Of a stretch of DNA of 64,000 bases, positions 49,324 through 57,643 are shown one piece after another (the first letter of the stretch is position 1; every line of letters starts with the position of its first letter). The notes under the pieces are model-generated. The model ran no database searches, had not been told where the DNA came from, and was given only the letters and a program-made list of their open reading frames with translations. A program made the position numbers and the translations under genes. Origin of the DNA: Actinoallomurus soli (GTDB lineage: Bacteria; Actinomycetota; Actinomycetes; Streptosporangiales; Streptosporangiaceae); contig NZ_JAMXMV010000003.1 of the NCBI RefSeq assembly GCF_024055715.1, positions 186,001 through 250,000 of the forward strand. Reading direction: 5' to 3'.

Positions 49324-51267
49324 TTTCTTCTTGCGGAAGTCCAGGCGCTCCGGCGGCGGCCCGAGGTTGGGCGCAGGGCGGGGGGTGTCCTGCGGCAGGT
49401 CGGGTTTGGCGTGGCGCGCACGGGACGGGTCGGTGGCCTCCTCGAACTCCTGGATGTTCGCCGTGGGCAGCGTCATGATGCCCGGATTGGCGTCGACGAG
49501 GAGGATGCGGCGTCCCGAGCTGTCCGCGTGCGTGAAGATCATCGCAGTGGGCGCCAGCTGCTGGAGCTCACGCGGTTCGACGGCGAACTCCCGTGAGCCC
49601 TTCCCCGCCTCGGCGGCGAGGGAGGTGCCCTGTCCCCACGAGGTCGCCCGGCCGATCCCGTCGGGCAGCGCGGCGTCGGTGGGCTCGTGGCCGTTGAAGA
49701 CCGGCAACGGCGCGGCGGGGCCCACCGTGCTGACGTACGCGCCGTCGTCCTGGATACCGACGGTGTCCCCGACCTTCTCGGTCAGCTCGGCGACCTCCAG
49801 CGTGTGCTCGACGCCGATGTGCTCGGCCGCGACCCTGGCGTCCTCCGCGTTGCCGAGCCGCATGAAGCCGACCGCGGCGTGGCCGCGCCCGAGCCGCTCC
49901 TTCACGTGCGCCGGGAGCGACCGGTACATCAGCACCAGGCCGGTCGAGGTGGCCTCGCAGGCGTCGATCAGCCGGTCGAGGACGTCGCCGCGCAGCTTCT
50001 CCGCGCCGCACACCAGCAACGTGTGCTCCCACGGCTTGCCCTGCGGCGACCCGCGCAGCACGTGGGTCAGCGCGGCGGTGACGTACGTGCCGAGGACCCG
50101 GTTGGTCAGGACCCCGGCGCGCCGATCCGTGGCGATCACGCGCAGCCGGCTCGGCGGCAGCAGCGTCGGGCTGGAGCCGAGCTTGTCGAGCTTGCGCAGC
50201 TGGGACTCCAGCGCCCAGGCCCGCTCGATGACCACCCGGTCGGCGGCGCCCCGGCCGAACATCGTCGTGATCTTGGCGAGCTCGTCGTCGGTGAGCAGGC
50301 CCGCGCGCAGGTCGTCGCGGGGATCGCCGACCTGCGCGAGCGCGCGCAGCGCGGCGGTGATCCGGGGAATCGACGCCCGGCCGCCGAACACGCCGAGGAC
50401 CCGCTCGAGGATCGCGTTGTCGAAGGACAGGTCGCGGGCGCTGCCCTGCTCCTCGCTCACGCTGACCACCAGGGACAGCACGTCGGCCAGCTGGTCGGCC
50501 TCCAGCCCGTGGGTGAGGTCGAGCTGCGGCAGGTCACCGGGCAGTACCCAGACCTGGGGCCGCTCGCCCTGGTCGTTGCCGAGCTCGATCAGCTCCCTGG
50601 CGACCGCGCCCTCCGACAGGTCGAGGACGGTGACCTGAGATCCGGCGGCCAGCCGGGCCGCGCCCATCATGGTGATGGTGGCCGACCACCCGGACAGGGT
50701 GCCGCCGACGACGTCCACCCGATCCAGGCCCGCCGGCAGCGTCACGGCGTACCACTCGTGCTGGGACTCGAACGCCTCCCGGCGCTTCTGCCAGTCGCGG
50801 TACGCGCGGGCATGCTCGGCGTGGGCGACCTCCAGCCGACGGCGGCGGTCCTCCTGACGGCGTTCGAAACGCTCCATCTCCGCGGCCGCCCGCGCGCGCA
50901 GGAACTTCTCGCTCTGCCAGATGGCGTACCCGGTGATGAGCGCCACGAAGGCGCACGCCACCAGCCCCGCGGCGGCGAACGCCCAGAGCAGCGCCCCGGT
51001 CAGGCCCGCGGCGATGAACAGTGCCGCCCCTACGCCGGTGGCGCCGGCGACGATCCGCAACGGGCGGTTGAAGAGCTGCGCCTCGCGCCGGTGGGCGGCC
51101 AGTGACTCCGCGTCCACCTCTTCGGCCTCGGGCGGTGTCGGGCGCTTCGGGGGTGGTCCCGGATCGCCGTGCACCTGGGCATAGCGCCAGCCGATGTAGA
51201 CGCGGCCTTGTCGCAGTAACCGCGTCTCGCGGGCTGTCACATCGACCACGTCCCGTGCTCCTTGCAT
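49318..51267 (-). CDS. FtsK/TraG-like ESX-locus protein with degenerate P-loop
   Basis: A 649-residue protein. Residues 1-65 are basic and Pro-rich; two transmembrane helices lie near 70-115 (AGATGVGAALFIAAGLTGAL, VACAFVALITGYAIWQSEKF), then a coiled coil (AEMERFERRQEDRRRRLEVA). The cytoplasmic domain has the layout of a VirD4/FtsK motor: VVGGTLSGWSATITMMG sits where Walker A would be but has tryptophan/serine instead of the GK[ST] lysine, then TVLDLSEG, PTLLPPSRLRVIATDR and TGLVLMYRSLP. Probably does not hydrolyse ATP. ATG 51267 is used; GTG 51249 with AAGGAG eight bases upstream is a strong alternative. Confidence 0.7.
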   Translation of the reverse strand: MQGARDVVDVTARETRLLRQGRVYIGWRYAQVHGDPGPPPKRPTPPEAEEVDAESLAAHRREAQLFNRPLRIVAGATGVGAALFIAAGLTGALLWAFAAAGLVACAFVALITGYAIWQSEKFLRARAAAEMERFERRQEDRRRRLEVAHAEHARAYRDWQKRREAFESQHEWYAVTLPAGLDRVDVVGGTLSGWSATITMMGAARLAAGSQVTVLDLSEGAVARELIELGNDQGERPQVWVLPGDLPQLDLTHGLEADQLADVLSLVVSVSEEQGSARDLSFDNAILERVLGVFGGRASIPRITAALRALAQVGDPRDDLRAGLLTDDELAKITTMFGRGAADRVVIERAWALESQLRKLDKLGSSPTLLPPSRLRVIATDRRAGVLTNRVLGTYVTAALTHVLRGSPQGKPWEHTLLVCGAEKLRGDVLDRLIDACEATSTGLVLMYRSLPAHVKERLGRGHAAVGFMRLGNAEDARVAAEHIGVEHTLEVAELTEKVGDTVGIQDDGAYVSTVGPAAPLPVFNGHEPTDAALPDGIGRATSWGQGTSLAAEAGKGSREFAVEPRELQQLAPTAMIFTHADSSGRRILLVDANPGIMTLPTANIQEFEEATDPSRARHAKPDLPQDTPRPAPNLGPPPERLDFRKKKR

Positions 51268-51406
51268 ACTCCTTACGGCACAGCGTAGAAAGCTTCGCCC
51301 AACAGGGGTTCGGTTTCAACCTGACGCGGAGCGACGGCACGATCGTAATGCGTTCGCCCGGCCGTACGACCGCGGCGCCGGCCGCCCGGCTCCACCGATC
51401 GGAGGG

Positions 51407-52846
51407 TCACCGCGCGGGCGGATCGCCCCTCCCGTCGTCGGCCGGCGGGTAGAAGGTCGGCCGCGTCCTCCCGTCGAACCCGTCCGGCGGCGCGCCGCCG
51501 GAGGCCATCGGCGGCACGGAGGGCCCTCGCCCGGGCGGCTCGTGGGCGGCCGGGTCCGGCATGGTGAATTCCCGTTCGCGGGCCGGGGGCTCGTGGGGAG
51601 GAACACCCGGTCCTCCCCGGCGCCCGAGGAAGTCCGGACGACCGTCTCCGGACTTCTGCGCCCCTCGCGCCCGGCCGATCAGCATGCCGATGACGGCCAG
51701 CACGACGAGGCCCAGGAGCGCCAGCAGCAGGATCCAGTTCGTGCTGATGCCCTTGCCCGACTTCTTGGCGGGCGCCGCACCCACGGGCGCGCGGGTGGGC
51801 GTGCTCTGCGGGTGCTTCCACTGGTCGAAGCGCTCGTACGGAGGATTCGGCGAGCCGGCCGGCACGGGGAACGCGGCGGGTTGCATCGCCCGGTTGATCC
51901 GGACGATGCCGTACCCGGTCTGGTCGTCCCTGCCGGGTGTGCTCACGTCCAGGGCCGTGCCGATGAGACGGCGGACGACCTCCCGCGCCGGCATCGACGG
52001 GTTCGCCGACCGTACGAGCGCGGCCGCCCCGGACACGAGCGCGGTCGCGATGCTGGTACCGGCGGAGTGCGCGTAGGAGTAGTCCTCGCTCTTGCCCGCC
52101 GTCGGGATGTCGACACCGGGCGCCGCCACCGACACGTAGCGGTTCGACTCCGTGCTCTTCCACGGCCGCGAGTAGTCGTCCGTGGCCCCGACGGAGAGGA
52201 CTCCGGGACACGAGGCGGGGTACATGACCGGGTTGGTCTTGTCGCCGTCGTTCCCGGCACCCGCCACGAGAACCACGTCGTGCGCGACCGCGTAGGAGAC
52301 CGCGTCGAGCACCGGGGTGGGACACGCGACTCCGGCGTCGTCCCCCTGGGAGATGTTGATCACCTTGGCGCCGTGGTCGGTCGCGAACCGGATCCCCCGC
52401 GCCAGTGCCTGCTCGAAATCGGAGGTCGAGGCGGAGTCATCGCTCACGACCACCGGCAGGATCCGGGCCGCCGGCGCGACGCCCACCAGATGGGTGGTTC
52501 CGCCGCCCTGGCCGGCGATGAGGATCGACATGCCCGTTCCGTGACCGGTCTTACCGAGGTCGGTATGGCCGTCCGTGCCGTGACCCGTCATGTCCGAACC
52601 GGGCACCAGCGCGCCCGCGATCTCGGGCATGTCGCCGTTCACCCCCGTGTCCAGGACGGCGACGGTGACTCCCTGGCCCTGGCTGATCGGCCACACCTTC
52701 GTCGGGATGGACCAGGGCGAGAACCACCACTCGTCGGATCGGGGAGTGGGCACGGCGGCACGAGGAAGCGCCTGCACGGGAGACGGGAACATGCCCAGGG
52801 CTCCGATGACCGCGGCGCCGGCCAGAAGCTTCCTCATCGCACGCAA
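51407..52846 (-). CDS. mycP: Mycosin MycP, membrane-anchored subtilisin-like protease of ESX
   Basis: A 479-residue protein: signal peptide (1-26), subtilase domain with catalytic D66 (VAVLDTGVN), H102 (TGHGTGM) and S265 (SAGTSIATAL), oxyanion asparagine in AGAGND, a Pro-rich linker, a C-terminal transmembrane helix near 363-384 (NWILLLALLGLVVLAVIGML) and a 95-residue Pro-rich cytoplasmic tail. Mycosins stabilise the ESX membrane complex and trim substrates. The tail is longer than usual. The 139-base gap to the FtsK-like gene holds nothing else. Confidence 0.93.
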   Translation of the reverse strand: MRAMRKLLAGAAVIGALGMFPSPVQALPRAAVPTPRSDEWWFSPWSIPTKVWPISQGQGVTVAVLDTGVNGDMPEIAGALVPGSDMTGHGTDGHTDLGKTGHGTGMSILIAGQGGGTTHLVGVAPAARILPVVVSDDSASTSDFEQALARGIRFATDHGAKVINISQGDDAGVACPTPVLDAVSYAVAHDVVLVAGAGNDGDKTNPVMYPASCPGVLSVGATDDYSRPWKSTESNRYVSVAAPGVDIPTAGKSEDYSYAHSAGTSIATALVSGAAALVRSANPSMPAREVVRRLIGTALDVSTPGRDDQTGYGIVRINRAMQPAAFPVPAGSPNPPYERFDQWKHPQSTPTRAPVGAAPAKKSGKGISTNWILLLALLGLVVLAVIGMLIGRARGAQKSGDGRPDFLGRRGGPGVPPHEPPAREREFTMPDPAAHEPPGRGPSVPPMASGGAPPDGFDGRTRPTFYPPADDGRGDPPAR

Positions 52847-52930
52847 ATGATCACCCTGTGAACGCGATACGGCGGGCGACCCGCGTCGGGTCGCCCACCC
52901 CGGTCAGCCCCACCGAAAGGTACGGCCGGG

Positions 52931-54451
52931 TCATACGGAACGTATGACTCCGTCGCCTCCGATGGGCGAATCACCTGCGTTGCCCACCCAGGTGTCCTCG
53001 TCCTCGTTCATCCACGCCTGGCGCTGATGCTCGCCCTGCTGATGCGGAGCCGCTCCACCGGCGGCGCCCATCGGGTACGGCATCATGTTGCCGGCGCGCG
53101 CCGCCGTCGCGCCCTCCATCGCGGCCGCCTGTTCCGCGCGAGCGGCGGTGGCGGCCTCCGAGGTGAGGCCGGCGTTCTGCATCCGGCCGCCGTTCCCGTA
53201 CGTCACGGGCCCTTCCCCGCTCCCGATGACGCCCTTGGAACCGACACCGCCGAACGGCGACTTCTCCGAGAACCCGCCGGCCTTCTCGGAGGGCAGCTTG
53301 TAGTCGCTCGAGGGGATCTTGTAGTCGGAGCCCTTCGGCAGCTTGGTGTTCGGCAGATCGCCGGTGGGCGTCGGAAGCCCGACGGGCAGGTTGGTCGGCG
53401 GCGTACCCGTCGGGTTGCCGCTGGGAAATGACGGGTTCGTCGACGGGTTGCCGCCCGGGGGATACGGGTTGCTGGTCGGCGGAAGGTTCGGGTTCGTGCC
53501 CGTGGGCAGCCCGGACAGGTTCGTCGAACCGCTGCCGTGGGACCCGCCGCCGAGCAGCGAGGTATTGCCGCCGCTGCCGGAATGCGCGTTCGGCGAGGTG
53601 CTGAAGTTCGGCGTCGAGTACGACGACGGGCTCCCGTTGTAACCCGACGGACCGGTCGCCGTCGGGTCGTAGGGGACCTTCGGGTGGCTGCTCGGCTTCT
53701 GCGTCGGATCCGGGGTGGTCTTGTCACCGGGTTTGTCGAAGCTCGTGGTCTTGTCCGGTGGCAGGGTGCCCGGCGGCAGGGTGAGGGTCAGCCAGCCCGG
53801 CAGCGCGTCGTACGTCGACTTGACGTTCTGGATGTGCTCGTTGAGCTTGTTCCGGGCGACCGTGTCGATGGTGGCGCGGGTCTGCGCGTCCGCCTGGCTG
53901 TCGGTCGCCGAGAAGTTCCAGCCGTCCTGGTTGTAGTACTTGAACTTGCCGTCGCCACCCGGCTTGTCATCGGCCAGCAGCACCGTGCCGGCCTTCTTGA
54001 ACGTCGCGTCCCCGGCGTCGTTGTAGAACGCGCTCGGCTTGTCGCCGTCCTTCTGGAAGTACGCCTGGAACGGCTTGATGTGGTTGTCGGCGTGGCCCTG
54101 GACGCTGTATCCGAGACCCGCGGCCGCGTCGGACAGAGCCTGGATGCTCTGGTACAGCATCGCCAGCTGCTGCTGCGCCTCCGGCGCGCCGCTCTTCGGC
54201 CCGGCCCAGGCGCCGTGGAGGTCGGCGCCTATCTTCTGGATGAAGTCCAGCAGGTCGACGCTGTCGCCCTTGGGCCCGCGGAGCAGTGCCTTCTGGAAGT
54301 CGAGCCACGCCTGCCCCGACTTGGAGACGGCGGACGGCTGCATCGCCAGCGCGATGTCCCGGATCTCCTCCGCGGAGTAATCGGACGCGTCATCGACCGG
54401 CGCGTCGCCCTTCAGCGCGCCGCCGAACATCTCCCCTTGCAGTTCCGACAT
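52931..54451 (-). CDS. Probable ESX-secreted protein with Gly/Pro/Ser-rich middle
   Basis: A 506-residue protein. Residues 1-235 are mostly helical and resemble long WXG/PPE-like ESX substrates (GQAWLDFQKALLRGPKGDSV, LHGAWAGPKSGAPEAQQQLA, with a WAG turn). Residues 236-420 are low-complexity Pro/Ser/Asn/Gly. The C-terminus has Ala-rich and acidic segments (EAATAARAEQAAAMEGATAA). Start ATG 54451, 11 bases after the upstream gene, so both are one operon. Function unknown. Confidence 0.65.
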   Translation of the reverse strand: MSELQGEMFGGALKGDAPVDDASDYSAEEIRDIALAMQPSAVSKSGQAWLDFQKALLRGPKGDSVDLLDFIQKIGADLHGAWAGPKSGAPEAQQQLAMLYQSIQALSDAAAGLGYSVQGHADNHIKPFQAYFQKDGDKPSAFYNDAGDATFKKAGTVLLADDKPGGDGKFKYYNQDGWNFSATDSQADAQTRATIDTVARNKLNEHIQNVKSTYDALPGWLTLTLPPGTLPPDKTTSFDKPGDKTTPDPTQKPSSHPKVPYDPTATGPSGYNGSPSSYSTPNFSTSPNAHSGSGGNTSLLGGGSHGSGSTNLSGLPTGTNPNLPPTSNPYPPGGNPSTNPSFPSGNPTGTPPTNLPVGLPTPTGDLPNTKLPKGSDYKIPSSDYKLPSEKAGGFSEKSPFGGVGSKGVIGSGEGPVTYGNGGRMQNAGLTSEAATAARAEQAAAMEGATAARAGNMMPYPMGAAGGAAPHQQGEHQRQAWMNEDEDTWVGNAGDSPIGGDGVIRSV

Positions 54452-54462
54452 CGTCCTCGCCC

Positions 54463-55005
54463 CTAGGAGTAGCTACCCGGCTTGGTCTGCTGACCGGGAT
54501 TGGTCTGCTGACCAGGCTTGGTCCCCTGGTCGGAGCCTGGCGGCGGACCGTTTTCGGTGAGGTCCTTGGGAACGTCCACCGTCTTGATGTTCTTGTACAC
54601 CACGCTGACGTTGTCGATCTCGACGTTGTTGGCGGTCGTCTGCGTGTGGCTGAGGCGCTCGAGGACCTTGTCGAACCCCTCGAGGACGTTCTGCAGCGCC
54701 TGGGTCATGAGACCGTGCGCGTAGGAGACGTTCGAGTGCAGGCCCGTGGTGGACATGAACGTGCCGTACGCCACCTGCTCCGCGGCTCCAGCGGCGTCCA
54801 GGGCCTTGCGAACCTCGCTGTCGAGCTCGTCCCGCCGCCGCTGGAGTCGCTGCCTGATGACGGAGACACCCTCCGCGTCGATGTACCACCCGTCCTTGAC
54901 ACGGTCCTTGTGGTTCTTCGCGAAGTCGTCCTTGATGTTCTCGGTGCCAGGCCAAGGCTTGTTTCCCGGCCAGGGGTAGGCCGGCCCGTCGTCCATTCGA
55001 GTCAT
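54463..55005 (-). CDS. ESX-locus helical protein (WXG100-like size class)
   Basis: A 180-residue protein. Residues 40-130 form a long helix-turn-helix pair (EGVSVIRQRLQRRRDELDSE, SYAHGLMTQALQNVLEGFDK), as in WXG100-type proteins, though no clear WxG is visible. The tail contains short PGQQTNPGQQTKPG repeats. Start ATG 55005, GGAGGGGAG upstream. Lies between two WXG100 genes and the large secreted protein; probably a substrate or partner. The 157 bases upstream (55006-55162) show no gene. Confidence 0.62.
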   Translation of the reverse strand: MTRMDDGPAYPWPGNKPWPGTENIKDDFAKNHKDRVKDGWYIDAEGVSVIRQRLQRRRDELDSEVRKALDAAGAAEQVAYGTFMSTTGLHSNVSYAHGLMTQALQNVLEGFDKVLERLSHTQTTANNVEIDNVSVVYKNIKTVDVPKDLTENGPPPGSDQGTKPGQQTNPGQQTKPGSYS

Positions 55006-55162
55006 GTTTCTCCCCTCCGGCGGGAATCATCCGTGCCCCCACCGAGGGGGCCGCGATCAGCACCATGACGGATGCGGCCGACAGGCCGCAGTTTCCGGCT
55101 ATCGCCGCCGGTGAAGGGCCGGCCTCGGATGCGTCCGGGCAGCCGAGGCCCGCTTCACCCGG

Positions 55163-55468
55163 TCACTGCCAGAGACGAGCGTTGTGGAGCTCGGCCTCGG
55201 AGTAGCCGGAGTGGATGTCCTTGATGGTGATCCCCAGCTGGCCGAGGACGTTCTTCATGTCGTCGGCGGCCTTGTTCCACTTGTCGTAGACCTGGCCGTA
55301 GGCGTTGTGCGTGTCACCGACCCAGGTGCCGAGGATGTTCTTGAGGTCCTTGTTCAGGTCCTGCAGCTCGTCCTCCACGGCACGGAAGACCAGCGAGAAG
55401 TCGGCCTCGGCCTGCGCCATTCCGTGAAAGTTGACGTCGGTGTAGTCGCCGTTGTTTCCGGGCGCCAT
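55163..55468 (-). CDS. WXG100 family ESX protein
   Basis: A 101-residue protein of WXG100 length. Two helices flank the turn LGTWVGDTHNAYGQVYDKWN, in which W-V-G is the WXG motif; the C-terminus ends in a YSEAELHNARLW segment resembling the YxxxD/E export signal. Expected to form a dimer with the upstream WXG100 protein and to be secreted by the EccC-driven system. Start ATG 55468 with GGAGG upstream. Confidence 0.88.
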   Translation of the reverse strand: MAPGNNGDYTDVNFHGMAQAEADFSLVFRAVEDELQDLNKDLKNILGTWVGDTHNAYGQVYDKWNKAADDMKNVLGQLGITIKDIHSGYSEAELHNARLWQ

Positions 55469-55510
55469 TTCGGTACCTCCGAGTTGAATTACGGTCGGGT
55501 CGGAATGAGG

Positions 55511-55867
55511 TTACTGAGCGGTGCCCTGGTGGATGGACGTGTCACCGTTGAGGAGCGCGGACATCCGGTTGTGGATCAGCTTGTTCTGGTCCGTCTCATT
55601 GTTGACGTAGTTGAGGGTGGTCTTGCTCAGCTTCTGGTGCATCTCCTGCAGGGCGTTGAGCATCTTGGTGAAGTCCGCGTTGAACTCGTTGAAGACCGAG
55701 GTGAACGCGGGAGCGGCCGCGCTGCTTCGCCAGTTCTTCATGAGCTCGTCGTGGTGGCCCTGGAGACGGGTCTGGAGACCGGAGATGACGTTGTGAGCCT
55801 TGTCGAGCCGCTTCGCGGCCGTGTCACCCTGCTCCTGAGTGAACGAGACCTGATTCTGCTGCGCCAT
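55511..55867 (-). CDS. WXG100 family ESX protein, partner
   Basis: A 118-residue helical hairpin. The turn region is HHDELMKNWRSSAAAPAFTS, with W-R-S replacing W-x-G, a common deviation in the partner subunit. Start ATG 55867 with GGAGG five bases upstream. Same strand and 42 bases ahead of the other WXG100 gene, so they are co-expressed, as EsxA/EsxB-type pairs are. Confidence 0.85.
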   Translation of the reverse strand: MAQQNQVSFTQEQGDTAAKRLDKAHNVISGLQTRLQGHHDELMKNWRSSAAAPAFTSVFNEFNADFTKMLNALQEMHQKLSKTTLNYVNNETDQNKLIHNRMSALLNGDTSIHQGTAQ

Positions 55868-56083
55868 GAAAACCTCCGTGGAAGTGGCCGACAAGTGGTC
55901 GGACGCCCCCGGTGCCCCCACCCCCACAGGATGGACGCCTCCGAGTCCCTCGGCGACCGCCAACCTCAGATCACGATACGGAAGTCATGACTAGGTGTCC
56001 AGGCATTAAGCAAAAGTCAAGGCGAATGAGCTACGTTATCGAATTGATATAAACGCTGGTCGCGGCCGTAATCTTTCGGTCGG
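55868..56083. other. AT-rich intergenic region upstream of the WXG100 operon
   Basis: 216 bases with the lowest GC content in the locus (near 55980-56060). Minus-strand TTGACT (56015-56020) is a possible -35 for the WXG100 operon, but no convincing -10 at the right spacing was found. No gene is seen; the EccB stop codon is at its right end. Confidence 0.35.
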
Positions 56084-57538
56084 TCACGGCTGGCCCCCCG
56101 CTGACCTGGGATAAGTCAGCGGCAGGGACGCCTGCTGGGGGTCCAGGGACGGTCCCACGGGGATTAGGGAGAGAAGATTCGCTGGAACCGGCGCGACCTT
56201 CTTAACGTCGAAGCCGAGTTTCGTGGCGACGTCCTGCGAGGGCAGGGGGAAACGCAGGCCCTGGTCCGTGAGGACGGAGTACGACGAGACGGCGTTCAAC
56301 TGGTTCGCGCCGGGAAGCAGGCCGACGAGGGCTCCGGAGCCCGGAGGCAGCACCACCTGGTCGACGACGGCGACCTTGCCGGTCCCCGCCGCCGCGGCGG
56401 GAGCGGCCTGGTTCGGCGGCGGAACCGTCCCGCCGACGGCGACCCGCGCGTCGAGCGACCCACGGGTGGTGTCGGCGTACACCGAACACAGGGGTGTGGC
56501 CGGATCGTAGATCGCGACCTTCGGCATGGTCTCCGGCATCCCGTCCGCCGACGGCTTCTGACTCGACCGCGGCGAGGCGTTCGCCGTCGCCGGCGCGAGC
56601 GAGATCGGCTCCGGCCGGCCGCCCTTGTACGCCTTCGCGCTCTCCGGATCGTTCTGCAGCAGCCACCCCTCGCTCTGCTTGATCGGGGCGAGCCCGTCGT
56701 TCATGAGGACGTACCAGTGCTCGTCCCCGCCGACCGTTCGCACGACGTAGAAGGTGCCGACGGCCGCCTTCTGGCCACCGGGCCCCGGCACGAGCTCACC
56801 GCGGCCGGGAACCGGCGGCGGCTGGAAGTCCGGCCCCTGCGGCACCGCGTTGAGCCAGGTCGTGGACACCTCGGGAGGCTGCTGCGTGCCGACGAGCGGC
56901 ACCACCAGCGCGGCGGGCAGTCTCATCCGCTGGTTGCGCCACACGACCCAGGCCTGCCCGCCGCCGCGTACGACCACGGCCTCGCCGTCGCCCAGGGTCC
57001 GGCCGCCGACGCTCCGGCCCACCACGAGAGAGGAGTACGAACGGGTGCCGCCCTGGCTCGTCGGGGCGTCCTGCACACAGATCGACCACGGGCTCCGTAC
57101 CTGGTGTGCCGCGTCGGGAAGAGAGTCGGGGGCGCCCAGGATGCCGATCGGCCGGCCCCGGTCGAATTTCGCGAGAGACGCCTGCGAGACCGTCCGCCGC
57201 TCGATCTGAGGGGTGCCCAGGATCAGCCGGGCGGACGTGTAGTTCGCCACCGGATAGAGCTTGCCGTCCTGCTGGCCGAAGACGTACTTGGTCCCCGTCT
57301 CCTTCTCGATGATGAGGGTCCCGGCCTTCTCCAGTCCGGTCGCTCCCCCCGGCGACAGCAGGCCCCAGATCCCGAACCCCGCCAGGATGAGGATCGCCGC
57401 CATGGCGCCGCCGAACATCAGGACGTTCAGCCGCCGGGTGGGCGGCTCTGGCATGTCCGGCTCACCGGCGAGGAGGGCCATGCCGACGCGCTGCATCATC
57501 AGGCGGTGCGCCTGGTACAGGTCACGACGGGTCTGCAT
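56084..57538 (-). CDS. eccB: Type VII secretion protein EccB
   Basis: A 484-residue protein. The cytoplasmic N-terminus TRRDLYQAHRLMMQRVGMAL is the EccB signature, followed by one transmembrane helix at about 39-62 (LMFGGAMAAILILAGFGIWG). The large extracytoplasmic R-repeat domain has GTLIIEKETGTKYVFGQQDG, LYPVANYTSARLI and late TDQGLRFPLPSQDVATKLGF. EccB is a core subunit of the ESX membrane complex. Start ATG 57538, divergent from the next gene. Confidence 0.93.
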   Translation of the reverse strand: MQTRRDLYQAHRLMMQRVGMALLAGEPDMPEPPTRRLNVLMFGGAMAAILILAGFGIWGLLSPGGATGLEKAGTLIIEKETGTKYVFGQQDGKLYPVANYTSARLILGTPQIERRTVSQASLAKFDRGRPIGILGAPDSLPDAAHQVRSPWSICVQDAPTSQGGTRSYSSLVVGRSVGGRTLGDGEAVVVRGGGQAWVVWRNQRMRLPAALVVPLVGTQQPPEVSTTWLNAVPQGPDFQPPPVPGRGELVPGPGGQKAAVGTFYVVRTVGGDEHWYVLMNDGLAPIKQSEGWLLQNDPESAKAYKGGRPEPISLAPATANASPRSSQKPSADGMPETMPKVAIYDPATPLCSVYADTTRGSLDARVAVGGTVPPPNQAAPAAAAGTGKVAVVDQVVLPPGSGALVGLLPGANQLNAVSSYSVLTDQGLRFPLPSQDVATKLGFDVKKVAPVPANLLSLIPVGPSLDPQQASLPLTYPRSAGGQP

Positions 57539-57565
57539 CGGACCTCCGATTTCTGGCGTTGCGGA

Positions 57566-57597
57566 ACCCTAGGGCCAGCACCGTAATCTAATGTCAA
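57566..57597 (-). promoter_or_regulatory. Possible eccB promoter
   Basis: On the minus strand TTGACA (57592-57597) is followed 20 bases later by TAGGGT (57566-57571), 28 bases before the eccB start. The spacing is longer than ideal, so the assignment is tentative. The same 105-base gap must also hold the promoter of the plus-strand gene at 57644. Confidence 0.35.
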
Positions 57598-57643
57598 CTC
57601 TCGATCATCGTGGATTGTGACTCCCTGTCCGGCGGAGGTAAGG

